Positions 44,614 to 53,192 of a DNA stretch of 64,000 nt are shown in pieces. A model generated the notes under the pieces. That model was given only the letters and a program-made list of their open reading frames with translations. It searched no databases and was not told the DNA's origin. Both the position numbers and the translations under genes were made by a program. This DNA comes from Paenibacillus radicis (ex Gao et al. 2016) (GTDB taxonomy: Bacteria; Bacillota; Bacilli; Paenibacillales; Paenibacillaceae), in NCBI RefSeq assembly GCF_014641555.1, contig NZ_BMHY01000002.1:62001-126000 (forward strand). Direction: 5' to 3'. How positions within the stretch are numbered: the first letter of the stretch is position 1; each line of letters starts with the position of its first letter.

Positions 44614-45399
44614 ATGTTAACGATCTCGCAGCTGCGTAAAAGCTTTGGAACGACTGAGGTGCTTCGGGGCATCGATCTGCATGTTGCCAAAGGGCAGACG
44701 ACTATTGTAATCGGACCTTCCGGTTCCGGAAAGTCGACGCTGCTGAACTGTGTCAATTTGCTTGAAATTCCCGATGCCGGCAGGCTTGAATTAGACGGTC
44801 TGGAGATGGGTTTCGGAGATGGAGGAAAGAAACGAATCCGCGAATTGACCCGTTTTCGGCAGAAGACCGGCATGGTGTTCCAGAGCCATCAATTATTTCC
44901 TCACCGGACCGCGTTGGAAAATGTGATGGAGGGACTCATCGTCGTTAAACGATGGAACCGCTCCGACGCCGCGCAGCGTGGCAAAGCGCTGCTTGCCAAG
45001 GTGGGGCTAGGCGAGTTTGCCGACCGCTATCCGGCGCAATTGTCCGGCGGCCAGCAGCAGCGGGTGGGCATTGCCAGAGCGCTTGCGATGGAGCCGGCGA
45101 TTCTGCTGTTCGATGAACCGACGTCAGCGCTTGATCCTGAGCTGGTCGGCGAAGTGCTGCTCGTAATGAAGGAGCTGACCCGCGAAGGGATGACGCTGAT
45201 CGTGGCGACGCATGAGATGAATTTTGCCAGAGAGGTCGGGGATCGTGTCATCTTTATGGAGAATGGCATGATCTCCGACGAAGGGACGCCGGAGTATATA
45301 TTCGAAGGGAGCCGCAATGAGCGGGTGAGGCAGTTTTTGAGCCGCTTCGATCGGGGAGCTGCAGCTTCCTCCTCTGACTCTGTGCTTACTGGAAACTAA
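44614..45399 (+). CDS. amino-acid ABC transporter ATP-binding protein
   Basis: A 261-residue ATPase of the GlnQ/TcyC type that powers the importer from the cytoplasmic side. Walker A is GPSGSGKST near residue 33, the Q-loop [10 protein letters not shown], the signature LSGGQQQR near 145, Walker [10 protein letters not shown] near 167 and the switch His in VATHEMNF. A strong GGAAGGAGGAGG site precedes ATG 44614. It completes a dedicated three-gene transporter, in contrast to the sugar importers in this window that lack their own ATPase. Confidence 0.94.
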   Translation: MLTISQLRKSFGTTEVLRGIDLHVAKGQTTIVIGPSGSGKSTLLNCVNLLEIPDAGRLELDGLEMGFGDGGKKRIRELTRFRQKTGMVFQSHQLFPHRTALENVMEGLIVVKRWNRSDAAQRGKALLAKVGLGEFADRYPAQLSGGQQQRVGIARALAMEPAILLFDEPTSALDPELVGEVLLVMKELTREGMTLIVATHEMNFAREVGDRVIFMENGMISDEGTPEYIFEGSRNERVRQFLSRFDRGAAASSSDSVLTGN

Positions 45400-45463
45400 G
45401 CGTTCAGTCGAATACGGGAGTATGAGCTGGAGTTGAAGCTGAAGGACAACTACGACGAAATGG

Positions 45464-46801
45464 ATGGTGATAGCAATGACGTCCAAACGCAGACAAATTA
45501 AGCTTGGTGCGATGATACACGGCGTCGGGTCCAGTGTAAGCGCATGGCGCCACCCCGATGTCCGGCCGGATGCGAGCATTACGTTCGATTTTTACCGCCG
45601 GGAGGCTTTAATTGCGGAAGCAGGCAAGCTGGATCTTGTGTTTATCGCCGATGTTCTGCATATTAACGAGAATTCGACGCCCCACTTCGTCAATCATCTG
45701 GAGCCGTTGACGCTGCTGTCTGCGCTGGGGGTCGCTACCTCGCATATTGGCTTGGTCGGCACCTTGTCTACGACATACAGCGATCCTTATACAAGCGCTC
45801 GACAGCTCGCTTCCATCGACCATATTAGCGGCGGAAGGGCGGGCTGGAACGTCGTAACTACCGGCATGTCAGCAGCGGCGCTTAACTTTGGCAAGTCGGA
45901 GGCGGAGCATCCGGGGCATGATCAGCGCTACCGGATGGCGGCGGAGTATTTAAACGTTGCACGCGGTTTATGGGATTCGTGGGAGGATGACGCGTTTGTA
46001 AGGGACAAAGAGAGCGGTGTCTTTTTCGATGCGGACAAGCTGCACACGCTGAATCACCGCGGGGAGTTTTGCGCGGTGAAGGGGCCGCTTAACATTAGCC
46101 GATCGCGGCAGGGTCAGCCTGTTATTTTTCAAGCGGGCTCTTCGACGGACGGGCAGAACTTCTCGGCGGTTCATGCCGATGCGGTCATGCCGGGCATTAC
46201 CAATTTGGAAGAAGCTCGGCGGTACTATAAGGAACTGAAGCGCAAGGCTGGTAAAGCGGGACGTGACCCTGATCAGTTGATCGTGATGCCTAGCGCAAGC
46301 ATCGTGGTTGGCCGGACGAGGGAGGAGGCGGAGGAGAAGTACGCTAAGCTCGCTTCATTAAAGACGTTCGAACAGGCGCTGAAATACTTTGCGCAGTTTT
46401 TCGATTTTTACGATTTTACGCAATATCCGCTGGACGGCCCTTTCCCGGATGTGGGGGAGCTGGGGCGCAAAAGCTTCCAGAGCTTCACCGACCGCGTGAA
46501 GCGGGAGGCACGGGAGCGCGGCTTGACGCTGCGCCAGACGGTGCTGCAGTTCTCCGGCTCGAAGCCCGAATTTTTCGGCTCGCCGGAAGAAGTGGCCGAC
46601 CGCATGCAGGAGTGGTTCGAGACTGGGGCTGCCGACGGATTTATTTTGCATAGCGATGTACCAGGCACGCTGGCCGACGTAACGGAGCTGGTCGTGCCGA
46701 TTCTCCAGCAGCGGGGATTGTTTAGAATAGATTATGAGAGCGATACGCTGCGAGGGAATTTGGGGTTGAAGGTGCCGGTGAACCGGTATGAGCGAGGATA
46801 G
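45464..46801 (+). CDS. NtaA/SnaA/DszA-type flavin-dependent monooxygenase
   Basis: A 445-residue luciferase-like (LLM class) monooxygenase that uses reduced FMN and oxygen to cleave C-N or C-S bonds. Family features are KLGAMIHGVG at the N-terminus, ISGGRAGWNVVTT near residue 122, HPGHDQRYRMAAEY and QAGSSTDGQNFSA near 222. It follows the amino-acid transporter on the same strand. The arrangement recalls YxeK with YxeMNO in Bacillus subtilis, where a modified cysteine is degraded, so sulfur scavenging is a reasonable but unproven guess. ATG 45464 is annotated; an ATG at 45476 with GGTGAT upstream may be the true start. Confidence 0.9.
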   Translation: MVIAMTSKRRQIKLGAMIHGVGSSVSAWRHPDVRPDASITFDFYRREALIAEAGKLDLVFIADVLHINENSTPHFVNHLEPLTLLSALGVATSHIGLVGTLSTTYSDPYTSARQLASIDHISGGRAGWNVVTTGMSAAALNFGKSEAEHPGHDQRYRMAAEYLNVARGLWDSWEDDAFVRDKESGVFFDADKLHTLNHRGEFCAVKGPLNISRSRQGQPVIFQAGSSTDGQNFSAVHADAVMPGITNLEEARRYYKELKRKAGKAGRDPDQLIVMPSASIVVGRTREEAEEKYAKLASLKTFEQALKYFAQFFDFYDFTQYPLDGPFPDVGELGRKSFQSFTDRVKREARERGLTLRQTVLQFSGSKPEFFGSPEEVADRMQEWFETGAADGFILHSDVPGTLADVTELVVPILQQRGLFRIDYESDTLRGNLGLKVPVNRYERG

Positions 46802-47278
46802 AGGGAGAGTGCCTGGGTTTTTTTGAGTAACTATAGAATTTATTTCGTTAAGTGCGGTAGTGATTCTTAGGGGGAAATCTGGAATATCAGGCTCCTACTT
46901 TTTTGTGTCTGGTTTGGGGAACTAGGAGATTAATTAAAGTACCTTCCATAATAGAAAGATTATCGTTCTCTTGTGGAATATATTGAGTTTAATTACGGTT
47001 TTACCATGATGTTAAACGATCTATTGCGATTTAATAAAGAAGTTCTATGGTGGTAGGGTAATACTTTTATGTTACTGAAACTATGACTATTTATCAGGAG
47101 TAATAGTAATCAACTAGAAATATGTGGTGGTTTAGTGTGGCAACCACTAAAATAATAATAAGATCTCAATTAGTGACATAAAGTTGCTGGGACATAGCGA
47201 ACATTCTGAATAATGAGAAATGAAAGAGTAGCTACATTACAATTGATTGTTTGATAAATTCGGAAGGGGGTTGCAAAA
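46802..47278. other. AT-rich intergenic stretch at the left border of the restriction-modification island
   Basis: About 480 bp without a supported gene. Base composition drops from GC-rich to clearly AT-rich within the first ~50 bp and stays so until about 53110. A small hairpin GTGGTT/AACCAC lies near 47125-47148. No attachment-site repeat or tRNA was found at this border. Confidence 0.5.
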
Positions 47279-47704
47279 TTGGGTAATAATGCAATATCTA
47301 TGAATGTGAATAAGTCAGTACTTATCAATGATCTGAAGTTAAAGCAGTTTAGTAATACTACAATATTTAGAAGAGATAGGATTTTCGTCCTTTCGCCCTC
47401 GTCACAGAATGAATATCAATGGTTTGATATCCGTCGGGCTAATTTGAATCGGTACATAGCACAAGAGATGAACGGGCACTTAGTAGTCAGATTTAAAGAA
47501 AATTTATTATGGGCAAACCTAAGTCTTTTTGTTAATTCGATGATTACCGAGGAAAGCATTGTATATACTTCTAGTATTCGAGAGCACTGGAAGTTTAACA
47601 TTGTAATAAGTGATGAACGATACTTAGCAGTAAATAGAAAGAGTAAACAAATATGCGAACTATCGCTTCTGTCTGTTCAGCAACTAAAAGATAAAGTGTA
47701 CTAG
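47279..47704 (+). CDS. hypothetical protein at the start of the restriction-modification island
   Basis: A 141-residue protein of unknown function, AT-rich in codon use. TTG 47279 is a credible start because GAAGGGGG lies eight bases upstream. It has no signal peptide, membrane segment or helix-turn-helix motif, so it does not look like a C-protein controller. It has its own terminator and then a 175-bp gap before the first methyltransferase, so it is a separate unit that may or may not belong to the system. Confidence 0.6.
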   Translation: MGNNAISMNVNKSVLINDLKLKQFSNTTIFRRDRIFVLSPSSQNEYQWFDIRRANLNRYIAQEMNGHLVVRFKENLLWANLSLFVNSMITEESIVYTSSIREHWKFNIVISDERYLAVNRKSKQICELSLLSVQQLKDKVY

Positions 47705-47716
47705 GCTGGAATATGA

Positions 47717-47750
47717 AAAGACCCTAGAAGGTTTCCTTCTCAGGGTCTTT
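47717..47750 (+). terminator. rho-independent terminator after the hypothetical gene
   Basis: AAAGACCCTAGAAGG pairs with CCTTCTCAGGGTCTTT (one bulged C) around a TTT loop, 12 bp after the stop codon. The T tract (TTTCGTTTG) is imperfect. Confidence 0.75.
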
Positions 47751-47878
47751 CGTTTGCTGAATACTACACTAACATAGTGAATTATACTGTAAAGAATAAC
47801 CTAACGAAAATAATACTGATTACAGGTGCATTTTTTGATAGAATAAGAAGACATATAACTATTGAAGGTGATGCGTAA

Positions 47879-48931
47879 ATGTACAATATAATCGATTTAT
47901 TTAGTGGCTGCGGAGGTCTATCCTATGGATTTGAACTAGCTGATTATCAAACTCTTCTTGGCTTGGACTTTGATGAAGCTGCGGTTAAGAGTTTTGAACA
48001 TAATCATAAGGGATCGTTAGGAGTTCATGGTGATATTACGCAAATAACGGCAGAGGACATTTATGGGAAAATTGGCGGCAAACAAATTGATGTGATTGTA
48101 GGCGGCCCGCCATGTCAAGGAATGTCGTTATCTGGCCCTCGAAAATTTCACGATCCTAGAAATCAACTTTATCTATCGTACATCAGACTTGTAGCAGAAA
48201 TTCAACCTAAAGCTTTTGTTATTGAAAACGTACCTGGTCTTATAGGGCTTTATAAAGGTGCTATAAAAGAAAGTATTCTAGAGGAGTTTGCTAACCTAGG
48301 TTATACTGTTTCTTACCAAGTCCTTAATGCCGCTGAATTTGGCGTGCCACAAGCACGGAGAAGAGTTTTCTTTGTCGGAATTAAAGGCAGCGATAAGAAG
48401 TTTCAATTTCCAATACAAACACATTTCTTTGAGCATGAATGGATTACTGCTGAACAGGCGATAAGTGATCTCCCTCTGTTAGAAGACAGTTTTGGAAACG
48501 AAATAGAGCATTATATAAGTAAACCAATGAATGAATTTCAACAATATGCACGCAGGAATTCAAATCATGTGCTAAATCATCAAGCTACGAACCATAGTGA
48601 AGTAACTAAAAAAATAATTTCGCTAGTTCCTGAGGGAGGTAATTATAAAGATCTTCCTGAAGAATATAAAGGTACACGAAGATTTAATGTTGCTTGGACA
48701 AGATATCATAGCCAAAAACCAGCGCCTACAATTGATACGGGACATCGGCATCATTTTCACTTCAAGTGTAACAGAGTGCCAACTGTGAGAGAAAATGCAC
48801 GATTTCAATCATTCCCTGACGATTTTGTATTTTTAGGCAATCGAACTCAACAATATCGTCAAGTTGGCAATGCAGTGCCTCCATTATTAGCAAAAGTAAT
48901 AGCTGATGCTTTAAAACCATATCTTTCGTAA
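47879..48931 (+). CDS. DNA (cytosine-5)-methyltransferase 1 of the RM system
   Basis: A 350-residue m5C methyltransferase. Motif I is DLFSGCGGLS at the N-terminus, motif IV GGPPCQG with the catalytic Cys78, motif VI FVIENVPG, motif VIII QARRRVFFVG and motif X GNAVPP near the end. It transfers a methyl group from SAM to C5 of cytosine and would protect the host from the linked nuclease. It is the first of a compact set: the nuclease-like gene starts 16 bp downstream and a second, distinct methyltransferase follows. The recognition sequence cannot be derived from the protein. Confidence 0.95.
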   Translation: MYNIIDLFSGCGGLSYGFELADYQTLLGLDFDEAAVKSFEHNHKGSLGVHGDITQITAEDIYGKIGGKQIDVIVGGPPCQGMSLSGPRKFHDPRNQLYLSYIRLVAEIQPKAFVIENVPGLIGLYKGAIKESILEEFANLGYTVSYQVLNAAEFGVPQARRRVFFVGIKGSDKKFQFPIQTHFFEHEWITAEQAISDLPLLEDSFGNEIEHYISKPMNEFQQYARRNSNHVLNHQATNHSEVTKKIISLVPEGGNYKDLPEEYKGTRRFNVAWTRYHSQKPAPTIDTGHRHHFHFKCNRVPTVRENARFQSFPDDFVFLGNRTQQYRQVGNAVPPLLAKVIADALKPYLS

Positions 48932-48947
48932 CAGGAGATGAATTAGA

Positions 48948-50357
48948 TTGTATCAGATACCCAATCAGTTTTTCCTAAGATTACATCATCCCCGTCCAAG
49001 ATTTAAAACTGAAATTGAGGATGTACTCATCTACCTTGCTACTGAGATAACTGCAATTGGAAAGCAACGTAATGAGGTGTTCAAACGTGCGTTAAATAAT
49101 GCAATAAGAAGATATGGCGAAAATATTACCAGTAAAAAGAAAACAGTTGATAACTGGAGGACAGAAATCGATGCACTCTTTGGCTTCATTATTGATGATG
49201 GCGAGTTCTCTATTCCAAGTAAAAGAGCTGTTGAACTTGCAACTCAGCAGGATTTAGTTAAGTTCTTTAAGTTGTTCTGCTATCACTTTCAGTATCCTGG
49301 AGGTTTTGTAAAGCCTAAGAACAATCTTGAATTTATAAAACACGAGGTGGATTTTAAACCTGTTCACTACATTCTTAATATGCTGAATAGGGCTGAACAG
49401 GACACTGGAAAACGCGCAGGTATAAACAAGGCAGAGGCTACACATTGCATATTTAATGATCTCCGAGTAACTAGAGACAATAGAGAGATTTTAGATACAT
49501 GGAAATTGATTATGGATAATCGTGAAGTCGATATGCTGTATAATTGGAAAGGAGATGCTATTCGATACGCAGGTGACATCCTGGACTATGCCGTTCAAGC
49601 AAACTTACTCGTCAAGCGGCAGAATAACATGTATTACATCAATCATGTTGAAGATCTAACCATTCAAAGATTTCTAAGTCCAGCACCTAGCGATCATTTT
49701 GATTATTATGCTCAGTTGCCATCAGTCAGTAGTGTCACACTAGAAGATGTGAAAAAGCTTGAACTGAAATGGGTTGAGTACTTTAATACAGACAGAGAAG
49801 ACTCATTTTTCGATACTGATATTCTTGCACTTATTTCAGATGGATCTACTGAGAATTATGAAGCATTGAAGCAAAAGGTTGAAAGTATTGATGATATCAT
49901 CGAAGCAGGAGAAATGAGTAGTACAGGTGTTATCGGATCGGTTGGAGAGAGCTTAATCATTCAGCACGAACGAATTAGGATATCGAATGAAGGACGGCCT
50001 GACTTAAAACACTTGATTAAGTTAATCCCCCCTGTTTATGCTGTTGGATACGATATTAATTCAGTAGAAGCTGATGCAGTAAAAAGATTAATTGAAGTTA
50101 AGACAACTGCTAGCCCAAAGCCAGTTGACTTCAAACGATTTCATCTTACGCCTAACGAGTGGGATGCAGCGAAGTCCTACGGTGAGAAATATTATGTATA
50201 TCGTTTGATGGTTACAAAAGGAAGTATAAAACTTAGATTGATTAAGGATCCAATAGCTCAATACAAATTAGGGAATATTGACATTTCAGTCAGAGACGGT
50301 GTAGATGTAACTATTGATCCTAGTAAATGCGGTCAGGAAGTAGAACTACTAAGATAG
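48948..50357 (+). CDS. probable type II restriction endonuclease with DUF3883-like nuclease domain
   Basis: A 469-residue protein between two m5C methyltransferase genes. The N-terminal ~320 residues are unrecognised and may bind DNA. The C-terminal region (about 335-440) resembles DUF3883/Mrr-like PD-(D/E)xK folds: SVGESLIIQHE gives the first Glu, VGYDINS the Asp and RLIEVKTT the E-x-K, followed by HLTPNEWDAAKSYGEKYYVY, the usual tail of that domain. The start is TTG 48948 with AGGAGA upstream. Position and motifs make it the likely restriction enzyme, although cleavage has not been shown and the family also occurs in defence systems. Confidence 0.78.
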   Translation: MYQIPNQFFLRLHHPRPRFKTEIEDVLIYLATEITAIGKQRNEVFKRALNNAIRRYGENITSKKKTVDNWRTEIDALFGFIIDDGEFSIPSKRAVELATQQDLVKFFKLFCYHFQYPGGFVKPKNNLEFIKHEVDFKPVHYILNMLNRAEQDTGKRAGINKAEATHCIFNDLRVTRDNREILDTWKLIMDNREVDMLYNWKGDAIRYAGDILDYAVQANLLVKRQNNMYYINHVEDLTIQRFLSPAPSDHFDYYAQLPSVSSVTLEDVKKLELKWVEYFNTDREDSFFDTDILALISDGSTENYEALKQKVESIDDIIEAGEMSSTGVIGSVGESLIIQHERIRISNEGRPDLKHLIKLIPPVYAVGYDINSVEADAVKRLIEVKTTASPKPVDFKRFHLTPNEWDAAKSYGEKYYVYRLMVTKGSIKLRLIKDPIAQYKLGNIDISVRDGVDVTIDPSKCGQEVELLR

Positions 50358-50368
50358 GATGATGTATT

Positions 50369-51391
50369 ATGTACACCCTTGCATCTTTATTTACAGGTTG
50401 TGGCGGCGGTGACCTTGGCTTAAAGGGCGGATTCACTTTCATGAAAAAGAGATATTCTCGCTTACCCTTTAGTCTTGTATATGCGAACGAGATTAACGAG
50501 AAAATTGCTGATATTTTTAATGGAAACTTTTCTGCCGAGGCAGATGTGCGTGACATAAGGAATGTCAAGGATCATGAGATTCCAAAACATGATGTTCTTG
50601 TAGGCGGATTTCCATGTGTTTCTTTCTCAATTGTGGCACAGAATCCAAAGCGATTAGGTATAAAAAATGATGAATCAGGAATGCTGTTCTTTGAGATGTG
50701 CAGAATACTTCGTGATAAGCAGCCGAAAGCTTTTATCGCTGAAAATGTGAAGGGTCTCCTATCTGCTAACAAAGGGGAAGCGATTTCTTTAATTATTGAT
50801 GCGTTTTCGAAGTGTGGGTATAAAGTAAAGTATGAAGTACTAAACGCTGCTGACTACGGAGTTCCTCAAAATAGATACCGTGTAATCATTGTAGGTATTC
50901 GAAATGACATACAATCAGAGTTTTCTTTTCCCGAGCCTACGCACAACCAAAGGGGAGAGAATAATCGGAAGAAGCACATTCCTTTAGGTGATATAATATT
51001 TTCAGAATCGGAAGTTGATGAGAAGTATTTTTTTAGTGAAAAGGCTGTGCAAGGTATGTTAAACGCCAAAAAGGATATGAATAAAGGAAGAGCGCAGGAA
51101 TTGGATAGACCGTGTAATACAGTTGGAGCTCATTTAGCTAAAGTAAGTTTGAACAGCACGGACCCTGTTCTTATGATAAACGGTAATTATCGCAGATTTA
51201 CTCCGCGAGAAGTTGCGCGTATTCAATCTTTTCCTGACTCATTTCAGCTTGTTGGATCTGAAGGTACACAATATAGAGCTCTTGGTAACGCAATACCGCC
51301 TGTTCTTATGTGGCAAGTTGCAAAGGAACTTGCTGAGACCTTAAAAAGAGCAGAAGAATGCAATGAAGTAGCATTAATCAAGATAAGCTAA
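50369..51391 (+). CDS. DNA (cytosine-5)-methyltransferase 2 of the RM system
   Basis: A 340-residue m5C methyltransferase, distinct from the first. Motif I reads SLFTGCGGGDLG, motif IV is GGFPCVSFS with Cys83 (Phe replaces the usual first Pro), motif VI is AENVKG, motif VIII QNRYRVIIVG and motif X GNAIPP. It starts 11 bp after the nuclease-like gene. Two m5C methyltransferases in one system usually mean an asymmetric recognition site in which each enzyme protects one strand; this is an inference. Confidence 0.94.
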   Translation: MYTLASLFTGCGGGDLGLKGGFTFMKKRYSRLPFSLVYANEINEKIADIFNGNFSAEADVRDIRNVKDHEIPKHDVLVGGFPCVSFSIVAQNPKRLGIKNDESGMLFFEMCRILRDKQPKAFIAENVKGLLSANKGEAISLIIDAFSKCGYKVKYEVLNAADYGVPQNRYRVIIVGIRNDIQSEFSFPEPTHNQRGENNRKKHIPLGDIIFSESEVDEKYFFSEKAVQGMLNAKKDMNKGRAQELDRPCNTVGAHLAKVSLNSTDPVLMINGNYRRFTPREVARIQSFPDSFQLVGSEGTQYRALGNAIPPVLMWQVAKELAETLKRAEECNEVALIKIS

Positions 51392-51416
51392 TTTTTTATT
51401 AAGAAGTGAGAATAGA

Positions 51417-51859
51417 ATGGCTGATAATCTCAGTACGGGTGCCAGAAGTGAAAATATGCGTGCAATACGTTCTAAAGGAACAACTCTTGAAAACAAAGTT
51501 GCAAAGGAACTGTGGCAAAGTGGGATAAGATACCGCCGAAATGTAAAAGATTTGTACGGTAGTCCTGATATATCAATAAAAAATATAAGCTCGTTATTTT
51601 TTTGGATTCATGCTTTTGGCATGGTTGCCCAATTCACTATAGGTTACCTAGTACAAATGTAGATTATTGGTCAAATAAAATAAATAGAAACAAAGTGCGC
51701 GATGTTAAGGTGACTAATTACTACAAGGATCGTGGCTGGTCAATACTTAGATTCTGGGAGCATGAAATAAAACAAGATATAACATTAGTAATTGATACAA
51801 TTATTAAATTGATTGATAATGAGAAGCAAGTAAAGGGTGGCTTTAATGGCAAAGCTTGA
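51417..51859 (+). pseudogene. vsr: vsr very short patch repair endonuclease, split by a -1 frameshift
   Basis: Two overlapping frames together give a complete Vsr-type endonuclease of about 147 residues. The first frame carries RSENMRAIRSKGT and RYRRNVKDLYGSPD (catalytic Asp); the second carries DSCFWHGCPIHYRLP with the catalytic-site His and RGWSILRFWEHEI. Vsr nicks T:G mismatches made by deamination of 5-methylcytosine, fitting the two m5C methyltransferases upstream. The break is at 51578-51584, an A AAA AAT heptamer in the first frame. Slipping back one base there restores KKYKLVIF and the rest. It may be a one-base deletion, a sequencing error or a programmed frameshift. Confidence 0.88.
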
Positions 51860-52229
51860 ATTGTATTATGAGAATAAAGGTATTAAGAGAATACCTACAT
51901 GTTTATTATTGAAAACTGAATCAAAAGAAATTGATAGTACTACCAATTGTCTCTATTTTAACTACAGTGAATTTGAACTTAAACATATTAGTAATTTAAA
52001 AGAAGATTCAAAACGAATTACCGTAGAACCTGAGGATATTAAGAATTACAGATGGGATTCAGGATACTTAGCTTTAAGTATTCCTAGAATATGGGGTCGA
52101 TTGAACTCTATCATGTTAAAGGAAAAAAAGACTGTACTTAGGTTGTATGAACCAACAGAATTTCTTCTGAAAATTGATGATGTTAATGTAGTTTGTAATA
52201 AGGAGGAACGTGAGTGGCTCAACATCTGA
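51846..52229 (+). CDS. small hypothetical protein after vsr
   Basis: A 127-residue protein of unknown function with no signal peptide or membrane segment. ATG 51846 has AAAGGGTGG upstream and lies 14 bp inside the vsr reading frame, so it is probably translationally coupled to it. It is AT-rich like the rest of the island. A role in the restriction-modification system is suggested by position only. Confidence 0.6.
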   Translation: MAKLELYYENKGIKRIPTCLLLKTESKEIDSTTNCLYFNYSEFELKHISNLKEDSKRITVEPEDIKNYRWDSGYLALSIPRIWGRLNSIMLKEKKTVLRLYEPTEFLLKIDDVNVVCNKEEREWLNI

Positions 52230-52368
52230 AGAGAAGTAGAATAAAACAGAGGTTGTCTTACTCAGTTTGCTTGATATTAATATTGTGAGTACACCCTTAG
52301 AAGTGTAGCGAAATATTTGGACAAGGGGACCAATCGCCTCACCTCCGCCATGTAAAATTAATCCGCAT

Positions 52369-52605
52369 TGAAGTGACCCCATAAAGATAGACATATTATA
52401 AAGCTAGGCGATTAGCTGGGAGTGTGTGCGGTGTTGTACCGGACTCATGCCTTTTAATGTGCGATACCTTCAAATTTTTTGAAAACAGAAATTCAGATTT
52501 CATGATGCCAAGAAGTTCTCAATGACGGCGTTGTCTTAGCAGTTGACTTTACGGGACATACTTTACTTGATACCGATATTTCTTCATATGTACCACGCAC
52601 TTTAG
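52369..52605 (-). mobile_element. IS3-family (IS150-like) transposase remnant with one terminal repeat
   Basis: On the minus strand, translation gives MSRKVNC, then DNAVIENFFGIMKSEF, and finally KGMSPVQHRTHSQLIA before a TAG at 52404-52406, the characteristic C-terminus of IS3-family OrfB. The frame is broken by stop codons (for example a TAA in place of Gln before SMSRK) and small deletions, so it is dead. The segment TGAAGTGACCCCATAAAGAT at 52369 matches the usual IS150-type terminal repeat. No left end or OrfA was found. Confidence 0.82.
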
Positions 52606-52629
52606 GGACAGGGAAAAGTTGATTTGCAT

Positions 52630-52752
52630 ATGAAAATGGTTAACAAGTATCGTGCAGATGCACATGCAAAAGAAATAGCAGATGATGACTTTATGTTGTT
52701 TAGAGTTTGTGTTAAATGGCTTGAGGAATATACTGATAACTTTCTAGATTGA
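52630..52752 (+). CDS. short ORF beside the IS remnant
   Basis: A 40-residue ORF (ATG 52630, TGA 52750) with normal-looking composition (KYRADAHAKEIADDDF). It has no convincing ribosome site and is probably the C-terminal fragment of a gene cut by the insertion element. No family is recognised. Confidence 0.25.
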   Translation: MKMVNKYRADAHAKEIADDDFMLFRVCVKWLEEYTDNFLD

Positions 52753-52809
52753 TGATAATCATATAACTATTAATAAATGGCGTAAATTGACAATCTGTCT
52801 CCACCATAG

Positions 52810-52841
52810 AAATCCACAACTGTCAGAAGTTGTGGATTTTT
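52810..52841 (+). terminator. rho-independent terminator
   Basis: AAATCCACAACT pairs perfectly with AGTTGTGGATTT around a 6-base loop and is followed by TT. It lies after the short ORF at 52630-52752, suggesting that the ORF is the end of a once-intact transcription unit. Confidence 0.82.
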
Positions 52842-53002
52842 GCGATTTACCGTTTTCAATCATTTGGAGAATTCGAGCCTCTCTTCATATGAAAAGAGGA
52901 CAGAAGGTTTAGGGTCGATGCATATAATTAACTCTGATACTTTCCTTTTTCTTATAAGCATGTTGTTCCGGATATGTATGATTATTACCTATCGAGGCGA
53001 CA

Positions 53003-53110
53003 CAAAATTGGGTGGTGCCACGTGTGCCCACAAAAAAGATGGGAAAAATGTTTATCGGTGGGGCGTGGTCTTCAGGCAGGCTCCTCTACAGATGGGTAGG
53101 GTTTAATATA
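53003..53110 (+). pseudogene. relic of a T-box element joined to the start of a methionyl-tRNA synthetase gene
   Basis: TTGGGTGGTGCCACGTG matches the T-box core of the intact leader at 54109-54122 with two changes. It is followed by a shared CCACAAAAAA stretch and an ATG at 53039 opening MGKMFIGGAW, against [10 protein letters not shown] in the intact gene. The terminator hairpin that should lie between is deleted. The frame then departs from the synthetase and stops at about 53108. It is a broken copy of the leader and start of the gene now at 54190. Confidence 0.8.
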
Positions 53111-53192
53111 TAGAATTGTGTATTAGTTATAATATTATCGCATAATAGAAGGACGTCTTAATTAGTTAACTTTTAATATAAGGAGAAAAACA

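Noticed and set aside
52840..53106. 88-residue open frame between the terminator and the synthetase relic
   Set aside because: It overlaps the T-box relic in a different frame, lacks a ribosome site and has no coding character.
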